From positions 1 through 6,369 of the forward strand of contig JBHHZP010000183.1 in NCBI GenBank assembly GCA_046758085.1: a stretch of 6,369 nt of DNA. The letters are read 5' to 3'. Below the pieces are notes generated by a model, which did not search any database, was not told the DNA's origin, and saw only the letters and a list, made by a program, of their open reading frames with translations. How positions within the stretch are numbered: position 1 is the first letter of the stretch; each line of letters opens with the position of its first letter. Of the stretch, positions 1 to 5,817 are shown piece by piece. This DNA comes from VRUB01 sp046758085 (lineage in GTDB: Bacteria; Pseudomonadota; Gammaproteobacteria; Acidiferrobacterales; SPGG2). Both the position numbers and the translations under genes were made by a program.

Positions 1-2
1 TC

Positions 3-1646
3 CTCGACGCGCCCATCGTCGAGGGCAACGTGAGTATTGCCCCGTTCAATCCCCGCCCGCTGATGCGCAAGCTCGCCATCGAGCTCGCGCCGGGGCGCAA
101 GCAGACCCTGAGGAAGGTTTCGTTGAGCTCCAAGATCAAGGCCGACCTCAACGGCCAATCGCTCGCCTTCTCGGGGCTCGTGCTCACGCTCGATACGCTC
201 TCGCTCAAGGGGGAGGTCCAGGTCAACAAGTTTCTGGATGCCCCGAGGCTGAGCGGGCAGCTGGAAATGCCGAGCTTTGCCCCCGCCGCCGTGATCGATC
301 TGTTGCACATCGACGTCCAACCACGCTACCGCGATGCCCTGGCCAAGGGCGCCGTGAAAGCGCGCTTCAGCGCGGATTGGGCAAGCCAGACGCTTGAGGT
401 CACAAGGCTGTCGGCGAAGTTCGATCGCCTAGTGCTCAGCGCGCGCGTGCGCGTGAGCAAATTCATGACCGCGCCACGTTACAAGGGCGTGGTTCAGGTC
501 GCCGCCTTTGACCTACGGCGGCTGTTGAACAAATCAGGCTTCAGCTACGATGTGGCGGATAAGCGCGTATTGCGACGGGTTAAGTTCGCGTCGAACTTCA
601 AGGGCTCACCGGATGGCATGGTGTTCAGCGAAATAAACGCAACGGTCGACAGCAGTGTTATTACAGGCATGATCGAGATAAAGAATTTCACGCACCCGGC
701 CTATCGAATCGATCTCGATGTGGGTGAAGTAGACCTGGATCGCTACGTTGCGTCGGGGCGTCGTCGGGCCGCGGTCCCAAAAGTCGTCAGTGGGAGACAG
801 CCACAGCCGCTGCAGATCCCCTTGGGCATAGTTCGTGATCTAGACTTGCAAGCTCATGCGCGGTTTGCTCGGCTCAAGGTGTTTGGGCTTCACTCTTCGG
901 ATGTGTCCGTTCGGCTGGCCGCCAAAGCGGGGCTGATGACAATCGGACCTAATCGGGCCACACTCTACGGCGGGCGTTACCAAGGCAACACGACTATTGA
1001 TGTAAGGCGGAAAGTTCCAAAAATTACAATACGCGAGGGGTTGACACACATCCAACTCGGGCCGTTTCTAAAGGACGCGAATATGTACAAGAAGTTCAGC
1101 GGAACAGGCGATATAACCGTGAACCTGACAGCGCGGGGCTACGATACCGGGGCGATATTGCGGACGCTCAATGGAAAGGGCGTGATTGTTGTGCGAAACG
1201 GCAAGGTCGAGGGCGTAAATTTGCAAAAATCAATTAACCGGGCCCGTGTGCAGTACGAGATGTTGCGGGGAAGACCAGTGTCGGTCGTGCCCGATGCGAG
1301 TGATGAAACGGTATTTACTCATCTTGCCAGCACGATCACTCTAAGCAATGGTGTTGCACAAAATAATGACTTGAGAATGCAGGGTCGCAATTTGCGTGCC
1401 ACCGGTAAGGGTGCAGCCAGCTTGCCGAAAGAGACGATCAACTATCGTCTGAATGTGACGGTGGCCGAAGCCGCGTCCAGCCGGGGCATCACGGTACCGG
1501 TGGATATCCGCGGAACCTTCTCACAACCCACGTACAGTGTTGCGTGGAACGAGGTTTTACAAGCGCAGGTTCAGCGATCGATTCAAAAGAAATTCGAGGA
1601 TAGCCTTAGAAAGAAGCTCAAGGATAAATTCAAATTGAAATTCTAG
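3..1646 (+). CDS. AsmA family protein, C-terminal part (5' truncated)
   Basis: This is the C-terminal 547 residues of an AsmA-like protein. The family consists of large periplasm-facing proteins, usually with one N-terminal membrane anchor, linked to outer-membrane assembly and lipid transport across the envelope. The frame is open to the window edge and the first residues (LDAPIVEGNVSIAPFNPR) are already mid-domain, so the GTG at 30 is not taken as the start. Units built on an F-x-x-AP-x-(Y/L)-x-G core followed by about 10 residues and an LL or RLL recur at roughly residues 1-20, 78-100, 155-180 and 230-250. The classical AsmA C-terminal domain follows: LYGGRYQGNTTIDV near residue 330, then FSGTGDITVNLTARG and LNGKGVIVVRNGKVEGVNL. 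It ends in a very basic, lysine-rich tail. No signal peptide or membrane segment is visible because the N-terminus is missing. GC content is higher in the first 450 bases than later. The gene converges on the SUF operon and its TAG stop lies inside an inverted repeat. The family call is firm; the exact role is unknown. Confidence 0.9.
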   Translation, partial: LDAPIVEGNVSIAPFNPRPLMRKLAIELAPGRKQTLRKVSLSSKIKADLNGQSLAFSGLVLTLDTLSLKGEVQVNKFLDAPRLSGQLEMPSFAPAAVIDLLHIDVQPRYRDALAKGAVKARFSADWASQTLEVTRLSAKFDRLVLSARVRVSKFMTAPRYKGVVQVAAFDLRRLLNKSGFSYDVADKRVLRRVKFASNFKGSPDGMVFSEINATVDSSVITGMIEIKNFTHPAYRIDLDVGEVDLDRYVASGRRRAAVPKVVSGRQPQPLQIPLGIVRDLDLQAHARFARLKVFGLHSSDVSVRLAAKAGLMTIGPNRATLYGGRYQGNTTIDVRRKVPKITIREGLTHIQLGPFLKDANMYKKFSGTGDITVNLTARGYDTGAILRTLNGKGVIVVRNGKVEGVNLQKSINRARVQYEMLRGRPVSVVPDASDETVFTHLASTITLSNGVAQNNDLRMQGRNLRATGKGAASLPKETINYRLNVTVAEAASSRGITVPVDIRGTFSQPTYSVAWNEVLQAQVQRSIQKKFEDSLRKKLKDKFKLKF

Positions 1647-1681
1647 GAGGCCGCTGAAAAACTCTCTTCAGCAGCCTCCTA
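1644..1681. repeat. Long hairpin at the end of the AsmA gene
   Basis: Arms 1644-1658 and 1667-1681 are complementary at 14 of 15 positions, with one C/A mismatch and an 8-base loop (AAACTCTC). The left arm includes the TAG stop of the AsmA gene. No T-run follows on either strand, so this is not a classical intrinsic terminator, though it could protect the 3' end of the mRNA or slow polymerase. The left arm is also the left terminal repeat of the putative MITE. The right arm (TTCAGCAGCCTC followed by CTAA) looks like a second, inverted copy of that terminal repeat. Confidence 0.7.
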
Positions 1682-1707
1682 ACGCCGCGCAGAAATGTAC
1701 CGCTCGG

Positions 1708-1733
1708 TTTTCAAACACGAAAGTGTTTGAAAA
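1708..1733. repeat. Perfect 11-bp hairpin with GAAA loop
   Basis: TTTTCAAACAC (1708-1718) and GTGTTTGAAAA (1723-1733) are exact reverse complements separated by GAAA. In a + strand transcript this gives a C-G-closed GNRA tetraloop, a very stable loop type. The stem lies close to the centre of the putative MITE (midpoint about 1728). It is not followed by a T-run on either strand, so I do not call it a terminator. Confidence 0.75.
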
Positions 1734-1740
1734 ACGGAGG

Positions 1741-1767
1741 AAAGCTAAAAATCACACTTTTTGCTTT
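1741..1767. repeat. AT-rich hairpin between convergent genes
   Basis: AAAGC plus AAAAA (1741-1745, 1747-1751) pairs with TTTTT plus GCTTT (1758-1762, 1763-1767), with one bulged base (T1746) and a TCACAC loop. The stem is mostly A-T. In the minus-strand direction, which is the SUF operon transcript, the arm reads as a U-rich run. It might contribute to ending that transcript about 75 bases after the Rieske stop codon, but its stem lacks the usual GC clamp. Confidence 0.35.
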
Positions 1768-1840
1768 ACGAGCTGAGAAAGGCCAGGGAAGGACTTTTTC
1801 AGCATCTTCCTAGTGGCCACCACACGGCTAGCGTCGCGGG

Positions 1841-2161
1841 CTAATCCCACCGGTCGTCGCGCACCTGGACCTTGCCGGCGTGGATGCGAACCGGAAACGT
1901 GGCGACGGCCTCATAGGCCGGCGGTGCGGTGACTTCGCCGGTCTTGATATTGAAGCGTGCGCCATGGCGGGGGCATACGATTTCTTCACCCTCCCAATCG
2001 CCACTGGCCAGCTCGCCACCGTCATGGGTGCAGATATCCTCGATCGCGTAGTACTCACCATCGAGATTGAAAATGGCAACCATAGCGTTGTCGACGTCGA
2101 CGACGCGTGAGGTGCCGGCGGGCAACTCATCCACCGCGGCCACATCAATCCAATCTGACAC
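1841..2161 (-). CDS. Rieske [2Fe-2S] ferredoxin-like protein
   Basis: This is a 106-residue soluble Rieske-type protein, a small electron carrier of the kind found as ferredoxin subunits of non-heme iron oxygenases. Both cluster-binding boxes are intact: C44-T-H46 (CTHDGG) and C63-P-R-H66 (CPRHGARF). These give the two Cys and two His ligands of a Rieske [2Fe-2S] cluster. Length is normal for the single-domain family, and there is no signal peptide or membrane helix, so it is probably cytoplasmic. The start is a GTG, chosen because GGAG lies eight bases upstream and MSDWIDVA begins the conserved fold. It is the last gene of the SUF cluster and the only one separated from its neighbour by a long gap (about 225 bp). 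No oxygenase partner is visible, so its redox partner is unknown. It could also be related to NirD, but the operon context favours a SUF-associated ferredoxin. Confidence 0.92.
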   Translation of the reverse strand: MSDWIDVAAVDELPAGTSRVVDVDNAMVAIFNLDGEYYAIEDICTHDGGELASGDWEGEEIVCPRHGARFNIKTGEVTAPPAYEAVATFPVRIHAGKVQVRDDRWD

Positions 2162-2169
2162 TGGTTCAG

Positions 2170-2173
2170 CTCC
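2170..2173 (-). promoter_or_regulatory. Ribosome binding site of the Rieske gene
   Basis: GGAG on the minus strand sits eight bases before the GTG start of the Rieske gene. It decides the choice of this non-ATG start and means the gene can be translated without coupling to the distant sufT-like gene. Confidence 0.65.
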
Positions 2174-2180
2174 GCGTTAT

Positions 2181-2393
2181 GGATACAAGACAACTGCAGA
2201 TAGGAGATACAAGCGAAATGATTCAGCAAAGGTTAAGACGAACAGATACAAGAAGACGTGCCATCGGGGGCACAAGACACGAGAGGCGACGATCGTCTCA
2301 CTGAAGGCACGCCAGCGCCATTGCGTTTTACTTGGATCTTGTATCCTTGAAACTTGTACTTGCACCCAGATCTTGTATCTGCCTTCTTATATC
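2181..2393. repeat. Opposed copies of GATACAAG in the sufT-Rieske gap
   Basis: On the + strand GATACAAG occurs at 2182-2189, 2206-2213 and 2245-2252. Its reverse complement CTTGTATC occurs at 2338-2345 and 2372-2379, with degenerate copies at 2353-2360 (CTTGTACT) and 2386-2393 (CTTATATC). The two orientations are segregated into two arms about 85 bases apart. Exact longer pairings exist: 2181-2189 with 2338-2346 (9 bp) and 2243-2252 with 2372-2381 (10 bp). Two right-arm copies also fold locally as GGAT-CTTGT-ATCC (2334-2346) and AGAT-CTTGT-ATCT (2369-2380), where the outermost pair differs in a compensating way. This region holds no recognisable gene. It may be a regulatory RNA structure, a protein-binding array, or a degenerate (TTGTATC)n tandem repeat. 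Confidence 0.7.
2257..2311. repeat. Short inverted repeats between the two GATACAAG arms
   Basis: CGTGCC (2257-2262) is the exact reverse complement of GGCACG (2306-2311). GACGATCGTC (2288-2297) is a perfect 10-bp palindrome. GTGCC (2258-2262) can alternatively pair with GGCAC (2269-2273). These lie exactly in the spacer between the two arms of opposed GATACAAG copies and would extend or cap a large stem-loop. The short lengths mean chance cannot be excluded for any one of them. Confidence 0.4.
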
Positions 2394-2728
2394 AACCCGA
2401 GCTGTAAGCGCGCCGCTTCGGACATTCTGTCCTGCGTCCAGGGTGGATCCCACACGAGCTCCACATGGGCATCGGCCACGCCAGGGACGCACTTGACCGC
2501 ACATTCCACTACGCCAGGAAAAGTTTGGGCCACCGGACAGCCGGGCGCCGTGAGGGTCATCTGGATGTTGACCACGCCGGCTGCATCGATCTCAACGTTA
2601 TAGATCAAACCCAGGTCTTAGATGTTAACTGGGATCTCGGGGTCGTAGACCCCACGCAGCGCTTCCATCACCTGCTCGTCCAGGGTCGGCTGTTCCAGAT
2701 TCTCTGGATTTAATTCTACAGCGCGCAT
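2387..2728 (-). pseudogene. sufT: SufT-like DUF59/MIP18 family protein interrupted by a stop codon
   Basis: Read through the internal stop, this encodes a 113-position DUF59 (MIP18/SufT) protein, an auxiliary factor in iron-sulfur protein maturation often encoded next to sufS or sufU. The N-terminal half has the conserved VYDPEIPVNI and the second half continues in the same frame with DLGLIYNVEID. The conserved cysteine is in APGCPVA (position 64), and the C-terminal part includes VELVWDPPW. Codon 37, where the family has tyrosine (IPVNIYDLGLIY), is TAA at 2618-2620. One base change from TAC or TAT explains it. No frameshift or other decay is visible, so this is either a very recent nonsense mutation or a sequencing/assembly error. 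The ATG at 2728 is chosen because it begins just before the conserved domain, 34 bases after sufU; no strong ribosome binding site is visible. A longer in-frame start at 2800 would overlap sufU and add a lysine/asparagine-rich extension unlike the family. Family call firm, functional state uncertain. Confidence 0.85.
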
Positions 2729-2762
2729 GTTTGGTTGCTCATTGCTGCTTTGTTTCAACTGA

Positions 2763-3215
2763 TTACTCCGTCGTGACTGTTTCGTCCTGTCTGTTTTCAA
2801 GGGCGGCGTTTAGCGTGTGCCATGCCAAGGTTGCGCATTTTACGCGGTTGGGGTATGCGTGCACGCCTCCCAGCACCCGCAGCTTGCCGATATCCGGCGC
2901 CTCACCGTGCCCATCTTGCATCAATAGATCGTGTACTTTCCGGAACAACGCGTGTACCTCGTCCTCGGTCTTGCCCTTTATGGCCTGGGTCATCATCGAA
3001 GCGGAGGCGGTAGAGATGGCGCAGCCCGCGCCCTCGAAGCCGACATCTTTGACAATACCATCTTCCACCACGAGGTGGATGGTAAACTCATCACCACAAA
3101 GCGGATTAAATCCGTATGCGTGGCGGTTAGCAGCCTGCGGGTTTTTTTGGAAATTTCGCGGGTTGCGGTTGTGGTCGAGAATGACTTCCTCGTAGAGGTC
3201 GCGAAGGTCAGACAT
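2763..3215 (-). CDS. sufU: SufU-type Fe-S cluster assembly sulfurtransferase
   Basis: This is a 150-residue SufU protein. It accepts persulfide sulfur from SufS and relays it to the SufBCD scaffold. The zinc/sulfur-site residues of the family are all present: C40 in NPLCGDE, D42, C65 in GAGCAIS, and C127 in RVKCATL. K126 stands before the last cysteine, where IscU-type scaffolds have histidine, and this separates SufU from IscU. Length matches SufU (about 150) rather than IscU (about 128), consistent with the extra segment around residues 98-118. The ATG overlaps the sufS stop by one base (TGATG), and AAGGAG at 3227-3232 lies 11 bases upstream, so translation is probably coupled to sufS. It occupies the slot filled by the unrelated sufE in the enterobacterial operon. 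Stop is TAA. Confidence 0.95.
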   Translation of the reverse strand: MSDLRDLYEEVILDHNRNPRNFQKNPQAANRHAYGFNPLCGDEFTIHLVVEDGIVKDVGFEGAGCAISTASASMMTQAIKGKTEDEVHALFRKVHDLLMQDGHGEAPDIGKLRVLGGVHAYPNRVKCATLAWHTLNAALENRQDETVTTE

Positions 3216-4474
3216 CAGCGAAACAACTCCTTAGCCTTTTGAATTCCAGAAATTAGAGCATCGATCTCTGCCCGCGTATTGTACATGCCAAACGATGCAC
3301 GCGTCGTCGCCGGTACGCCAAAACGGCGCATGACCGGCATGGCGCAATGATGGCCTGCCCGAACGGCGATTCCCTGACGGTCCAGGATAGTCCCGAGATC
3401 ATGTGGATGCACACCTTCGAGTTCGAAGGACAAGATGCTGGCCTTGTCACGAGCCGTACCGATCAAGCGCAAACCCCGTATGTCGCCCGCGGCCTTGGTC
3501 GCGTAGTGGAGCAGATCACTCTCGTAGGCGGCGATCTCCGCGATGCCTACGGCGGTCAAATAATCGATGGCGGTACCGAGACCTACTGCGCCGGCAATGT
3601 TTGGAGTACCAGCTTCGAACTTGTAGGGGAGTTCGTTATATTCGGTCTTGTCGAAGCTCACGTAGCGAATCATCTCGCCGCCGCCGTGATATGGTGGCAT
3701 CGCGTCTAGTAGCGTCTCCTTGCCATACAGCACTCCTATCCCGCTGGGCCCATACAGCTTATGACCGGAGAACGCATAGAAGTCGCAATCGAGATCTTGC
3801 ACATCAACGCCCAGGTGCGGCACTGCCTGCGCACCGTCAAGCAGTACCGGCACGTTGGCGACGTGGGCAATCTCAATGATACGTCGCACCGGATTAATCG
3901 TGCCGAGGGCATTGGAAAGATGTACCAACGTCACGATCCGGGTACGCGGGTTAATCAGCTTTTCGAGCTCCTCGATCACGAGCTCGCCGTCATCGTTAAC
4001 GAGGACAACCCGCAGCACCGCGCCGGTCTGCTCGCACACGAATTGCCACGGGACGATGTTCGAATGATGCTCCATTTGGGTGAGGATAATCTCATCACCT
4101 GCGCGCAATGCTGGCCGTGCAAAGCTCTGCGCCACAAGGTTAATGGCCTCAGTGGTGCCCCGGACAAAAACGATTTCGCGCGTGCTCGCTGCATGAATAA
4201 ATTTTCTTACTTTTTCACGCGCGCCTTCATACGCCTGAGTGGCGCGCTCGCCCAGCGTATGCACCGCCCGGTGCACATTTGCATAATCGTGAGCATAAAA
4301 CTGGCTCAGCGCGTCGATAACCGCCTGGGGCTTCTGTGCAGTTGCTCCGTTATCCAAATAGATTAACGGGTGGCCATGGATTTCCTGATGTAACGCCGGA
4401 AAATCGCCACGTATTTTGCTGCTGTCGAAAGCGCTTACGTCGATTGCTGCGATGGGGTGCTCGACCGTACTCAT
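3215..4474 (-). CDS. sufS: SufS cysteine desulfurase
   Basis: This 419-residue PLP enzyme converts cysteine to alanine and holds the released sulfur as a persulfide for transfer to SufU. The PLP lysine is K239 in SGHKLYGPSGIG. The catalytic cysteine is C377 in RAGHHCAMPVM, in the short active-site loop typical of group II (SufS/CsdA) desulfurases. The 138-residue spacing between them equals that of E. coli SufS (K226, C364). Also recognisable are the N-terminal FPALHQEIHGHPLIYLDNGAT and MEHHSNIVPWQ, the PLP-stacking histidine region. The enzyme is about a dozen residues longer at the N-terminus than E. coli SufS. The ATG overlaps the sufD stop by four bases (ATGA), and GAGGG lies six bases upstream within sufD. 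It is complete, with no missing residue noted. Confidence 0.97.
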   Translation of the reverse strand: MSTVEHPIAAIDVSAFDSSKIRGDFPALHQEIHGHPLIYLDNGATAQKPQAVIDALSQFYAHDYANVHRAVHTLGERATQAYEGAREKVRKFIHAASTREIVFVRGTTEAINLVAQSFARPALRAGDEIILTQMEHHSNIVPWQFVCEQTGAVLRVVLVNDDGELVIEELEKLINPRTRIVTLVHLSNALGTINPVRRIIEIAHVANVPVLLDGAQAVPHLGVDVQDLDCDFYAFSGHKLYGPSGIGVLYGKETLLDAMPPYHGGGEMIRYVSFDKTEYNELPYKFEAGTPNIAGAVGLGTAIDYLTAVGIAEIAAYESDLLHYATKAAGDIRGLRLIGTARDKASILSFELEGVHPHDLGTILDRQGIAVRAGHHCAMPVMRRFGVPATTRASFGMYNTRAEIDALISGIQKAKELFR

Positions 4475-5817
4475 ATGAGTCCCTCGATTCGCCGGCCATG
4501 TAGCAGCCGTGCGGCAAGCATGTTTTCGACGTAAGACCGCACGGACGGAATCTCGATACGGCCTAGAATGTCATTGGCGAAGGCATAGGTCAGCACACTA
4601 CGGGCCGTTTCCTCATCGACTCCACGGGAACGCAGGTAATAGATCGCGTCCCGGTCCAACTGACCCACCGTAGCTCCGTGTGCACACTTTACGTCGTCGG
4701 CATAGATTTCGAGCTGTGGCTTGGTGTCGACCTCGGCATCTCGCGAAAGCAGCAGGTTCTTGTTCTCCTGTTTCGCATCGGTGTGCTGGGCATCCTGGCG
4801 AACAACGATGCGCCCACTGAACACGGCGCGGGCGCGACCGTCGAGCACACCCTTGTAGAACTCACGGCTCGTGCAACGGGGCTGCGCATGATCGAGAAGA
4901 GTATGATTGTCTACATGCTGGCGCCCACTGATTGCGTAGAGGCCATTGAGGACGCACGTGCCACCCTCGGCTTCGAAGGAGCCATGGATCGTATTGCGCA
5001 CCAGGACTCCGCCGAGAGTGATGTTGTGGGAGGTGAACAAGGAGCTCGCGTCCTGCTGGACATATAGGCCGCCTATATGAAATGCCTTCGAGCTTTCCAG
5101 CCCGAGCTTGTAGTGATCAACAGTAGCGTTGTCGGCCACGGCAACTTCGGTAATCGCGTTGGTGAAATAACATGCCTGGCCAAGAGAGACAAAGCTTTCG
5201 ATCACGGTCACGCGGCTGCCCGGCTCGGTCACGATCAAGTTGCGTGGCTGTGTCAGCACCGAGTTGCCTTCGCCCGTGGACACGAACAGGAAATGAATCG
5301 GATCAGCGACGCTGATATCCCGTGCGACACGCACGTAAGCCCCATCGACCAGAAACGCGGTGTTCAGGGCCGCAAACCCGTGTGTGTCCGTGAGTGCATA
5401 ACGCCCCAGATACGGTCGCAGCACCGCTGCATCGCGGCCGAATTCGGCCGCCAGATTGCTCACCGTAAGCCCTACGGGCAGGCTACTCAACGCGGAGAGA
5501 TCGCCCGCAAAGTAACCATCTATGAAGACCACGCGGTGACACTTCTGATCGGCAAGCACGAACGGTTCTAGCCGTGCTGCGATGACACGGGTGTCAGGCT
5601 CGTGTTCGGCCGGCGTAAATACCCGTCTTTGAATCGGTGCCACATTCGTGTACTTCCATTCCTCGTCGCGAGTCGTGGGAAAGCCCTGCTTCGCGAATCG
5701 CGACAGCGCCGTTTCCCGTGTTTGCTGAATCCACGGCACCGCGCTGCCGGCTAATCTTGAACGCAGGCGCTCGAAGGTGTCGACGTAAGCGCTGGTGGCG
5801 GTTACAAGATCGCCCAT
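4471..5817 (-). CDS. sufD: SufD subunit of the SufBCD scaffold
   Basis: This 448-residue SufD pairs with SufB and SufC in the SufBCD complex on which nascent Fe-S clusters are built. The conserved C-terminal core is evident: HVDNHTLLDHAQPRCTSRE, then YKGVLDGRARAVFSGRI, QENKNLLLS and the block DDVKCAHGATVGQLD. The last contains C378 and H380, corresponding to the functionally important C358/H360 of E. coli SufD. The repetitive beta-helix region precedes this, and the N-terminal helical part (about residues 1-130) is more divergent, as is normal. The ATG at 5817 is preferred over an in-frame start 19 codons upstream. It overlaps the sufC stop by one base (TGATG), while the longer version would start inside sufC with an arginine-rich stretch that is merely the shadow of sufC. 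No strong ribosome binding site precedes it, so it probably depends on coupling. Confidence 0.95.
   Translation of the reverse strand: MGDLVTATSAYVDTFERLRSRLAGSAVPWIQQTRETALSRFAKQGFPTTRDEEWKYTNVAPIQRRVFTPAEHEPDTRVIAARLEPFVLADQKCHRVVFIDGYFAGDLSALSSLPVGLTVSNLAAEFGRDAAVLRPYLGRYALTDTHGFAALNTAFLVDGAYVRVARDISVADPIHFLFVSTGEGNSVLTQPRNLIVTEPGSRVTVIESFVSLGQACYFTNAITEVAVADNATVDHYKLGLESSKAFHIGGLYVQQDASSLFTSHNITLGGVLVRNTIHGSFEAEGGTCVLNGLYAISGRQHVDNHTLLDHAQPRCTSREFYKGVLDGRARAVFSGRIVVRQDAQHTDAKQENKNLLLSRDAEVDTKPQLEIYADDVKCAHGATVGQLDRDAIYYLRSRGVDEETARSVLTYAFANDILGRIEIPSVRSYVENMLAARLLHGRRIEGLI

Larger units (their letters stand above)
1647..1809. mobile_element. Putative MITE-like element with imperfect terminal inverted repeats
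   Basis: The left end GAGGCCGCTGAAAAACTC (1647-1664) and the reverse complement of the right end, GAAGATGCTGAAAAAGTC (1792-1809), match at 14 of 18 bases. A shared GCTGAAAAA core accounts for nine of these. CTAG flanks the pair directly on both sides (1643-1646 and 1810-1813), as a 4-bp target duplication would; YTAR-type 4-bp duplications are known for part of the IS5 family. The interior is non-coding, relatively AT-rich, and has a perfect hairpin near its centre. It encodes no transposase, so any mobility would be in trans. If it inserted at CTAG, the TAG stop of the upstream AsmA gene was kept by the duplication. Alternatively this is a set of hairpins acting as a convergent transcription barrier. 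CTAG is itself palindromic, so the duplication evidence is weak. Confidence 0.45.

Noticed and set aside
1644..1767. Classical Rho-independent terminators between the convergent genes.
   Set aside because: The hairpins at 1644-1681 and 1708-1733 are strong but no T-run follows on either strand. The AT-rich one at 1741-1767 lacks a GC-rich stem.
2177..2365. A 62-codon minus-strand reading frame in the sufT-Rieske gap with a hydrophobic C-terminal half.
   Set aside because: It begins at a GTG without a ribosome binding site. Its LYL repeats simply come from the TTGTATC motif, and it resembles no family I know.
2181..2393. A CRISPR array made of the GATACAAG repeats.
   Set aside because: The repeats are 8 bases long, in both orientations and irregularly spaced, with no uniform spacers and no cas genes.
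2067..2603. A 178-codon + strand reading frame spanning the Rieske start, the gap and the sufT-like gene.
   Set aside because: It is antisense to two genes with clear family motifs, and its low-complexity Ser/Thr/Lys-rich product looks like a shadow frame.
2606..2608. A TTG restart codon giving an independent C-terminal SufT fragment.
   Set aside because: No ribosome binding site precedes it, and a restart here would lose the DPEIPV half of the domain.
2618..2620. Reassignment of TAA to an amino acid in this organism.
   Set aside because: TAA also ends sufU at its expected length and the sufT-like gene itself, so TAA serves as a normal stop here.
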